Part shown: positions 1 to 7,318 of the stretch, one piece after another | Position numbering within the stretch: position 1 is the first letter of the stretch | How the letters are laid out: every line of letters begins with the position of its first letter | NCBI GenBank assembly: GCA_964633825.1 | Contig: CAZWHE010000183.1 | Span: 1 to 7,318, forward strand | DNA from: CAZWHE01 sp964633825 | Lineage (GTDB): Bacteria; Planctomycetota; B15-G4; CAYZWU01 | Direction: 5' to 3' | Length of the DNA: 7,318 nucleotides | Position numbers and translations under genes: made by a program | The notes under the pieces: model-generated | Seen by the model: the letters and a program-made list of their open reading frames with translations, nothing else | What the model was told of the DNA's origin: nothing | Databases searched by the model: none

Positions 1-132
1 TGCCGCGTTTACGAGGTTCCCATCTCCTACTTCGGCAGGGATTATTCCGAAGGAAAGAAGATCAGCTGGAGAGACGGGGTTGCCGCGATCTGGCACATCA
101 TCAGGTACAATCTTTTCAACCGGGGATCATAA
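1..132 (+). CDS. Family 2 glycosyltransferase, C-terminal end (partial, 5' truncated by window)
   Basis: The first 43 codons in frame 1 read to a TAA at 130-132. They contain the sequence YEVPISYFGRDYSEGKKI followed by a W-[RK]-DG-aliphatic stretch and a final aromatic/basic helix (IIRYNLF). This tail is characteristic of GT-A fold family 2 glycosyltransferases of the dolichol/polyprenyl-phosphate mannosyl- or glucosyltransferase type, in which the conserved 'VPISY..R.Y.EGKKI.W.DG' segment lies near the end of the catalytic domain. Such enzymes move a sugar from a nucleotide donor to a polyprenyl phosphate or another membrane-side acceptor at the cytoplasmic face. No membrane segments follow, so this is a short soluble or peripheral form without the C-terminal GtrA-like extension. 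The catalytic DxD region lies outside the window, so donor and acceptor cannot be judged. The next gene begins only five bases later, which suggests co-transcription. Confidence 0.8.
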   Translation, partial: CRVYEVPISYFGRDYSEGKKISWRDGVAAIWHIIRYNLFNRGS

Positions 133-137
133 GGTTC

Positions 138-896
138 ATGGTTTCCCATATCGGGCACTCGATGTCGTTCTTTCATAGCTCGATGTCGCTCACCGGTTAT
201 GCCTTTCGCCATGCTGTCAGGCGCCGGAGTTTCATTGCTTTCTCGCTGGCCGCGGTGCCGATGGTCGTGGCCGGAACGATTCCGTTTTCGCCCGGAATCG
301 CCGCGAATTCCGATCACTTTATACGCGCCGGAGTTTCCACTCTCCTCCTTGGCGGAATCATCCTCTGCCTGGTCATTGCTCCCCGGGTATTCCGGTATGA
401 CGCGGGCGGGTCAGGCTCGAAAGGCCGCGGTTTCGAGGTTCTTCTCTCCCTGCCCGTCGATGCGGGGGGCGTGACACTGGGGATATTCTTGGGGATAGGG
501 GCCGCGCTGGGCGTCTATTTCCTTATAGGAGGGGCGGCATATCTCGTAACGGCCTTGATCGTATCGGGCGGGGAAGCTTTGCCCTGTCTTCTGTTCTGCA
601 CGTTTTTTTCTTATCTCCTCTGCCTGACGACGGCGGCAATGGTCGGCGCCTTGTCGGTTTTTTTGTCATTCCTCCCAGCCGTTGTCGCGTCCCTTCTGTT
701 GATTTTGGCCGGTCAGGCAGCTTCTCTCTGGCCGCCTCTTCTCGCTCTTTTTCTTCCGCCTTATGATATTCTCGATTCGACTTCCGCTGCGGGCCGGGTC
801 CCCGAAGAGGCTCTCATTTTGCTGATCCGTGCGGGAGCGACACTCGGCTTTTACCTCTCATTTGCGGCGCTGATCAGGTGGTACCGCACAACGTGA
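138..896 (+). CDS. Polytopic membrane protein, ABC-2 type permease-like
   Basis: The 252-residue reading frame encodes a very hydrophobic protein with about six membrane segments, roughly residues 31-50, 64-83, 113-141, 148-174, 176-205 and 224-247. A basic N-terminal helix (FRHAVRRRSF) precedes the first segment. The cytoplasmic stretch around residues 84-112 (RVFRYDAGGSGSKGRGFEVLL...LPVDAGGVTLG) resembles the loop of ABC-2/NosY/CcmB-type permeases, where an 'E-x-L-L-x-x-P-V-x-R/G' element lies before the third helix. The placement is by pattern and not by a full match. No ATP-binding subunit gene is present beside it, so a partner, if any, lies upstream or elsewhere. The start is uncertain. 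ATG 138 follows the glycosyltransferase stop by five bases with only a weak AAGG or GGGGA upstream. In-frame ATGs at 162 and 183 have no better ribosome site, although 183 would give a more family-like N terminus (MSLTGYAFRHAVRRR). Confidence 0.6.
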   Translation: MVSHIGHSMSFFHSSMSLTGYAFRHAVRRRSFIAFSLAAVPMVVAGTIPFSPGIAANSDHFIRAGVSTLLLGGIILCLVIAPRVFRYDAGGSGSKGRGFEVLLSLPVDAGGVTLGIFLGIGAALGVYFLIGGAAYLVTALIVSGGEALPCLLFCTFFSYLLCLTTAAMVGALSVFLSFLPAVVASLLLILAGQAASLWPPLLALFLPPYDILDSTSAAGRVPEEALILLIRAGATLGFYLSFAALIRWYRTT

Positions 897-900
897 TCTC

Positions 901-922
901 ACCCGGGATGCCTTCGGGTTTC
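901..922 (+). terminator. Possible weak terminator after the permease-like gene
   Basis: ACCCG (901-905) pairs with CGGGT (915-919), and two G-U pairs may extend the stem inward. The run TTTCT follows immediately. It starts five bases after the permease stop codon. The stem is short and the T-run is only three bases before a C, so this is at best a weak intrinsic terminator. Confidence 0.35.
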
Positions 923-944
923 TAATGATTCTGTGCGTTCGGGA

Positions 945-959
945 GCTCTCAACGAGAGC
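945..959 (-). terminator. Hairpin just past the convergent thioredoxin gene
   Basis: GCTCTC (945-950) and GAGAGC (954-959) form a perfect 6-bp stem with a three-base loop. It lies 13 bases beyond the stop codon of the minus-strand thioredoxin-fold gene. No T-run follows on the minus strand, so it may stabilise a transcript end or serve as a poor terminator. An alternative pairing of GAGCC (956-960) with GGCTC (970-974) overlaps the same arm and the stop codon. Confidence 0.3.
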
Positions 960-972
960 CTTATTAGAGGGC

Positions 973-1494
973 TCACCCTTTTTCGAAATCGGGATGGCGG
1001 CCGTTGGGCAAAGGCTTTTCATCCTTGCCCTGCGACCTCAGTTTGAAGTTTTCAATCTCGGCGGCGAAGACCTTGGAGGAACGATACCCGTTCAGGTAGA
1101 AGTCCATGAGTTCCCCGCCCGGCTTGAAAAAGAGATAAGATGGGCTCTGAGTCAGCCCGAACTCTTCGATCACCTCTTCGTCCTTGGGGAAAATCCGGAC
1201 GTGAAGCATGTCTTTTAAAGCGTTCTTCACTTTTCTATTCTTCAACACCCGGTCCATCTTGATGCAGTAAGGACATGTTTCATCGTAGAGCTCGACCATG
1301 ACGATTTTGTTTTCTATAGTGCCCTGTTTCAGGGAATCGACCATCTGGGGAGGCCGTGATACGGCTTTTTCCGTGGCTGTCGAAGATTCATTGCTGCATT
1401 CCGTCGGTTCGCAGCACGAAAGAAATAGGGTCACGGGAAGGATCAGGGTGAATATGAGGAACCAGGTCGTGTTGCTGCCGATCGTGTTTTTCAT
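973..1494 (-). CDS. Exported thioredoxin-fold protein, probable lipoprotein, CPYC active site
   Basis: The protein is 173 residues long. Residues 1-26 form a signal peptide with a hydrophobic core (WFLIFTLILPVTLFLS) followed by Cys27-Cys28. FLS-C is close to, but not exactly, a canonical lipobox, because Phe occupies the usual Leu -3 position. A Ser/Thr/Glu-rich linker (about 29-55) leads to a thioredoxin domain (about 56-153). This domain carries the redox motif Cys74-Pro-Tyr-Cys77 and the cis-proline at Pro118 (SPSYLFF), then the expected C-terminal strand and helix. Known thioredoxin-like lipoproteins of this size reduce or oxidise disulfides in the periplasm, for example in cytochrome c maturation or sulfur metabolism; which role applies here cannot be told. 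The start at 1494 is chosen over the upstream in-frame ATG at 1779. It has GGAG (1501-1504) six bases away and begins exactly at a signal peptide. The gene converges on the permease-like gene and diverges from citrate synthase. Confidence 0.82.
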   Translation of the reverse strand: MKNTIGSNTTWFLIFTLILPVTLFLSCCEPTECSNESSTATEKAVSRPPQMVDSLKQGTIENKIVMVELYDETCPYCIKMDRVLKNRKVKNALKDMLHVRIFPKDEEVIEEFGLTQSPSYLFFKPGGELMDFYLNGYRSSKVFAAEIENFKLRSQGKDEKPLPNGRHPDFEKG

Positions 1495-1500
1495 GTTCTG

Positions 1501-1504
1501 CTCC
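1501..1504 (-). promoter_or_regulatory. Ribosome binding site fixing the thioredoxin-lipoprotein start
   Basis: On the minus strand GGAG lies six bases before ATG 1494. The longer in-frame starts (1677, 1683, 1779) have no comparable purine-rich site and would place about 60-95 residues before the signal peptide. Confidence 0.6.
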
Positions 1505-1665
1505 GGGATAGACTCGTTGTTTGAGAAAAAGGCGGCCATATTCGCGGCAATGTGCCGGAAGAGAAGAATCGAAATAAAATACTTGATGATAATGGCTAAT
1601 TTAAGAGAAAAATCGGGGAGATGATCGTTGAGGAGAGAGAATAATTTTCTCAAGGGTGTGGAAAG

Positions 1666-1712
1666 AAGCGCTGCCATTTCCATAGAATAGGGAACCGCGC
1701 TTTCTTTTTTTT
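1666..1712 (+). terminator. Orphan terminator-like hairpin with T8 run
   Basis: AAGCGC (1666-1671) pairs with GCGCTT (1697-1702). The 25-base interior can itself pair (TTCC at 1678-1681 with GGAA at 1691-1694). The 3' arm is followed by TC and eight T residues (1705-1712). This has the form of a plus-strand intrinsic terminator, though with a large, partly structured loop. No plus-strand gene lies upstream to be terminated, because the nearest one ends at 896. It could end an unseen small RNA, block plus-strand read-through into citrate synthase, or act in the leader of the minus-strand gene. Confidence 0.35.
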
Positions 1713-1736
1713 GGAAGGGCGGGCAGTGATCTTCCG

Positions 1737-1753
1737 ATCCCGCATATCGGGAT
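1737..1753. promoter_or_regulatory. Candidate operator palindrome upstream of citrate synthase
   Basis: ATCCCGCATATCGGGAT is a perfect inverted repeat with 6-bp arms and a 5-base spacer. It lies about 65 bases before the citrate synthase start codon and 243 bases from the thioredoxin start, in non-coding DNA. Its size and symmetry suit a dimeric helix-turn-helix regulator. No T-run follows on either strand, so it does not look like a terminator. Confidence 0.35.
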
Positions 1754-1803
1754 TGATAACCAAGTTTCTTTATGGTCATTGGTATTAATATTATTTCTAA
1801 CTG

Positions 1804-1810
1804 AAGGAGG
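1804..1810 (+). promoter_or_regulatory. Strong Shine-Dalgarno site for citrate synthase
   Basis: AAGGAGG stands seven bases before ATG 1818. This decides the start in favour of 1818 over the in-frame ATG at 1779, which would add 13 residues and have the Shine-Dalgarno site inside the coding region. Confidence 0.85.
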
Positions 1811-1817
1811 CGGACTC

Positions 1818-3122
<1,305 letters not shown>

Positions 3123-3143
3123 TCAAAAAGCGGAACGTTATGG

Positions 3144-3173
3144 AAAAAAGGGGCGCCTCGGGCGCCCCTTTTT
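3144..3173 (+). terminator. Strong rho-independent terminator after citrate synthase
   Basis: GGGGCGCC (3150-3157) and GGCGCCCC (3161-3168) form a perfect 8-bp GC stem around a TCG loop. The stem is preceded by six A residues and followed by TTTTT, so the stem can extend with A-T pairs and could also work on the minus strand. It starts 22 bases after the citrate synthase stop and separates that gene from the prkA cluster. Confidence 0.93.
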
Positions 3174-3316
3174 CTTGCTGTGCGCAGGTAATGAGGTTCA
3201 TTTTTTAAGACAGTAAAGAACAGACGCAAACCATGTCGATATAATAGTAAACAGCTCTTTTGTATTTAAAGCGGGCCGGATGACGTATAATCCAACCGGC
3301 GGATTGATCGGTGCCG

Positions 3317-3343
3317 GTCTTCCAATGAAGATGAAGTCTTCCA
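3317..3343. repeat. Direct repeat GTCTTCCA in the prkA leader
   Basis: The 8-mer GTCTTCCA occurs at 3317-3324 and 3336-3343, a period of 19 bases. Between the copies lies ATGAAGATGAAG. The first copy's TCTTC can pair with GAAGA (3327-3331) across a four-base loop, and the second copy's TCTTC can pair with the same arm. This gives either two regulator half-sites or two mutually exclusive small RNA hairpins. Confidence 0.4.
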
Positions 3344-3363
3344 GAGATGATGAAACTAATGGC

Positions 3364-3369
3364 AGGAGG
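3364..3369 (+). promoter_or_regulatory. Shine-Dalgarno site of prkA
   Basis: AGGAGG is five bases before ATG 3375, a near-consensus site that fixes the start. Confidence 0.85.
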
Positions 3370-3374
3370 AACAA

Positions 3375-5423
<2,049 letters not shown>

Positions 5424-5474
5424 TCGGGGACGAGACGTTTCCGGCTGTTCCGTGAACGGTGGAGTGGATGAGGA

Positions 5475-6572
5475 ATGGTTCGTAAGATAGACAAGGACAA
5501 GACCCGGTTCGATCAAATCATCAGGGGCCGTATCAAGCGGGATCTCAAGAAGTACATCACCGGCCGTGAGATGATCGGAAGAAAGGGCCGGAATATCGTC
5601 AGCATACCCGTGCCCCAGATCGAGCTTCCCCGTTTCCACTACGGCAAAAACGAGAAGTCGGGCGTCGGACAGGGCGAGGGGGGTGATGGAACGCCCGTGG
5701 AAGGGGAAGCCGGGCAGGGAGCTGCCGGCGATCAGCCGGGACAGCACATCCTCGAAGTGGAAATCACTCTGGAAGAACTGGCACAGATACTGGGCGAGGA
5801 ACTCGAGCTTCCCAATATCAAACCGAGGGGAAAGAGCCGGATCATGGCCGCCTCGGGGCGGTACTCGGGGATCAGGAGGGTCGGGCCGGAATCGCTCAGG
5901 CATTTCAAACGAACCTACCGCCAGGCGCTGAAGCGCCAGATCACCCAGGGGACTTACGATCCCGACGATCCAATAATCATACCCATCCGTGACGACAGGC
6001 GTTATCGGTCATGGACCGAACGCCAGAACCCGGACAACAACGCCGTGATCATCTATATGATGGATGTTTCGGGTTCCATGGGAAAGGAGCAGAAAGAGAC
6101 GGTGCGCCTTGAAGCCTTCTGGATCGATACGTGGCTTCGGTCACAGTACAAAAATATCGAGAGAAGGTTCATCGTCCACGACGCCGCGGCCAAGGAAGTG
6201 GACGAGCATACGTTCTTCCATCTCAGAGAATCGGGCGGGACGAAGATCTCGTCCGCTCTTCTTTTGTGCAGCCAGTTGATCGAAGAAAAATTTCCACCCA
6301 TCGAATGGAATATCTATCCCTTCCATTTTTCCGACGGCGACAACTGGAGCGGCCGCGATACGGAGAAGTGCATCGACGTATTGAACGATCGTGTTCTTCC
6401 GGTAAGCAACGTGTTCTGTTATGGGCAGGTCAGGTCTGCATACGGTTCCGGGCAGTTCAAGCGGGATCTGGACAAGGTATACAAGGACGATGAGAGGGTC
6501 ATAACCTCTGAGATCCCCGACAGGGACGGTATCATGGATTCAATCAAAGATTTCCTTGGCAAGGGAAAATGA
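5475..6572 (+). CDS. yeaH: YeaH/YhbH family protein (DUF444), von Willebrand A-like domain
   Basis: The 365-residue protein belongs to the DUF444 family that accompanies prkA. Residues 1-56 form a basic N-terminal segment ending in 'IELPRFHYG'. Residues about 57-90 are a Gly/Glu/Gln-rich low-complexity linker, a normal feature of the family. The C-terminal half is a VWA-like fold with an intact metal-ion-dependent adhesion site: Asp197-Val-Ser199-Gly-Ser201, Thr256 in GGTKISSAL, and Asp287-Gly-Asp289 in SDGDNW. It is shorter than E. coli YeaH (about 427 residues) and close to Bacillus YhbH. Function is unknown; a role with PrkA in stress or sporulation physiology is inferred from gene order. 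For the start, ATG 5475 has AGGA directly abutting it, too close to act, and GGTGGAG at 5458-5464 with a ten-base gap is the likelier ribosome site. Its last codons overlap the spoVR start (ATGA). Confidence 0.93.
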   Translation: MVRKIDKDKTRFDQIIRGRIKRDLKKYITGREMIGRKGRNIVSIPVPQIELPRFHYGKNEKSGVGQGEGGDGTPVEGEAGQGAAGDQPGQHILEVEITLEELAQILGEELELPNIKPRGKSRIMAASGRYSGIRRVGPESLRHFKRTYRQALKRQITQGTYDPDDPIIIPIRDDRRYRSWTERQNPDNNAVIIYMMDVSGSMGKEQKETVRLEAFWIDTWLRSQYKNIERRFIVHDAAAKEVDEHTFFHLRESGGTKISSALLLCSQLIEEKFPPIEWNIYPFHFSDGDNWSGRDTEKCIDVLNDRVLPVSNVFCYGQVRSAYGSGQFKRDLDKVYKDDERVITSEIPDRDGIMDSIKDFLGKGK

Positions 6573-7318
6573 GCATCCACGACGAAATCAGAAAGATCCA
6601 GGTCGAGGTGGAAGGGTACGCCAGGGAGTACGGGCTCGATTTTTACGAGACCATCTTCGAGATTCTCGAGTTCGACGTGTTGAACGAAGTCGCCGCCTAC
6701 GGCGGATTCCCTACGCGCTACCCACACTGGCGGTTCGGCATGGAGTACAACCAGCTCTCGAAGGGCTACGCCTACGGACTCCAGAAAATCTACGAGATGG
6801 TTATCAACAATGATCCCTGCTATGCCTACCTCTTAAAATGCAATCACCTCGTGGACCAAAAGATCGTCATCGCTCATGTCTACGGCCATTGCGACTTCTT
6901 CAAGAACAACACCTGGTTCTCGAAGACGAACAGGAAGATGATGGACGTCATGGCCAACCATGGGACGAAGATCCGGAAATTCGTCGAACTGTACGGCCTC
7001 GAGAATGTAGAAACGTTCCTCGACTGCTGCATGTCGCTCGACAACCTAATCGATCCTCACTCCCCTTTCGTCAGGCGCGGTTCATCCGACGGAGCCGGGG
7101 AAGGGGCCGGTCCTTCTCAAAGCGTGATCAAGCTCAAAGCAAAGAAGTACATGGACCGGTTCATCAATCCCGTCGAGTATCTGAAGAAACAGAGACGGCA
7201 GATTGCCGAGGACACGGAGAAAAAGAAAGGTTTCTTTCCCTCCATACCGCAGCGGGACATCCTCCTCTTCCTTCTCAACTATGCCCCCCTGTCGAGCTGG
7301 CAGCAGGAAATCCTGTCC
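6569..7318 (+). CDS. spoVR: SpoVR family protein, N-terminal 250 residues (partial, 3' truncated by window)
   Basis: ATG 6569 overlaps the yeaH stop in an ATGA junction, and the frame stays open to the window end with no stop. The protein carries hallmark SpoVR segments: YPHWRFGMEYNQLSKGYAYG (about residues 50-69), KIYEMVINNDPCYAYL (about 72-87), the block from HVYGHCDFFKNN (His103, His107, Asp109), the NRKMMDVMANHG region (about 124-135) and LIDPHSPF (about 163-170). Full-length members are about 480-510 residues, so about half is present. A low-complexity Gly/Ser insert (about 173-187) separates the conserved blocks. Bacillus SpoVR is required for normal spore cortex formation, while the E. 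coli homologue YcgB and most relatives occur in non-sporulating bacteria, where the role is unknown. Translation is probably coupled to yeaH; AAGGG at 6561-6565 is only three bases from the start. Confidence 0.95.
   Translation, partial: MSIHDEIRKIQVEVEGYAREYGLDFYETIFEILEFDVLNEVAAYGGFPTRYPHWRFGMEYNQLSKGYAYGLQKIYEMVINNDPCYAYLLKCNHLVDQKIVIAHVYGHCDFFKNNTWFSKTNRKMMDVMANHGTKIRKFVELYGLENVETFLDCCMSLDNLIDPHSPFVRRGSSDGAGEGAGPSQSVIKLKAKKYMDRFINPVEYLKKQRRQIAEDTEKKKGFFPSIPQRDILLFLLNYAPLSSWQQEILS

Larger units (their letters stand above)
1495..1817. other. Gene-free divergent intergenic region (323 bases)
   Basis: I see no supported gene here. The minus-strand frame stays open to 1779 in phase with the thioredoxin gene, but it lacks a ribosome site and would bury the signal peptide. 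The AT-rich stretch at 1570-1645 and the AT-rich end (about 1759-1800) are natural places for the promoters of the two divergent genes, but I cannot identify a convincing -35/-10 pair in either. The region also contains a terminator-like hairpin (about 1666-1712) and a palindrome (1737-1753), listed separately. Confidence 0.6.
3174..3374 (+). promoter_or_regulatory. Promoter/leader region of the prkA-yeaH-spoVR cluster
   Basis: This 201-base non-coding stretch, more AT-rich in its first half, must carry the cluster's promoter because a strong terminator precedes it. Two exact TATAAT hexamers occur at 3240-3245 and 3286-3291. Neither has a good TTGACA-like -35 at 16-18 bases, so use of an alternative sigma factor or an activator is possible but unproven. 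I looked for a sigma-54 -24/-12 element and did not see one. Downstream are ACCGGC (3295-3300) paired with GCCGGT (3313-3318), GTCTTCCA repeated at 3317-3324 and 3336-3343, and competing TCTTC/GAAGA pairings. Homologues in E. coli are controlled by general stress and nitrogen regulators. Confidence 0.5.

Noticed and set aside
1298..1624. Plus-strand open frame of 108 codons opposite the thioredoxin gene.
   Set aside because: It mostly mirrors the signal peptide and linker region of the minus-strand gene, has no ribosome site and shows no domain.
1495..1779. Minus-strand in-frame extension of the thioredoxin gene (95 more residues, with a hydrophobic stretch).
   Set aside because: None of its ATGs has a ribosome site, it overlaps the hairpin and palindrome, and it would place the signal peptide in the middle of the protein. 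GGAG six bases from ATG 1494 supports the short form.
5424..5474. Possible terminator or attenuator between prkA and yeaH.
   Set aside because: Only a tiny GTTC/GAAC hairpin is present and there is no T-run, so the gap looks like an ordinary operon spacer.
6556..6813. Plus-strand open frame of 85 codons at the yeaH-spoVR junction.
   Set aside because: It is out of frame with spoVR, which begins at 6569 and matches the SpoVR family throughout.

Overview
The window holds six protein genes, four of them complete, from a moderately GC-rich bacterium with a Gram-negative look. The taxonomic hints are indirect. There is a citrate synthase of the mitochondrial (eukaryote-like) type, which is known from Geobacter relatives and a scattering of other phyla. 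There is also a prkA-yeaH-spoVR cluster of the kind common in Deltaproteobacteria/Desulfobacterota and other non-fermentative lineages. A deltaproteobacterial or related uncultured lineage is my best guess, with low confidence. There are no mobile elements, tRNA or rRNA genes, or CRISPR arrays, and no sign of recent transfer.

Left part (1-972): the last 43 codons of a family-2 glycosyltransferase (polyprenyl-phosphate sugar transferase type) run into a polytopic membrane protein that resembles an ABC-2 type permease. A short convergent region follows, with two small hairpins. On the minus strand (973-1494) lies a short exported, probably lipid-anchored thioredoxin-fold protein with a CPYC active site.

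Middle (1495-3174): a 323-base gene-free region separates the divergent thioredoxin and citrate synthase genes. It contains a terminator-like hairpin with a T8 run and a clean 6-5-6 palindrome. The citrate synthase gene (1818-3122) has a strong ribosome binding site and all three catalytic residues, and it ends at a very strong intrinsic terminator, so it is probably a single-gene transcript.

Right part (3175-7318): a 200-base leader with two TATAAT boxes, direct repeats and alternative hairpins precedes three co-oriented genes. These are prkA (AAA+ serine protein kinase), yeaH/yhbH (DUF444, von Willebrand A-like with an intact MIDAS motif) and the first 250 codons of spoVR, which overlaps yeaH by four bases (ATGA) and runs off the window. 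This trio is a widely conserved but mechanistically poorly understood stress/starvation module. The AAA+ plus VWA pairing invites comparison with MoxR/VWA-type remodelling machines, with SpoVR as a possible client. That is the most interesting biology here, although the cluster itself is known and I did not find a clearly undescribed system.
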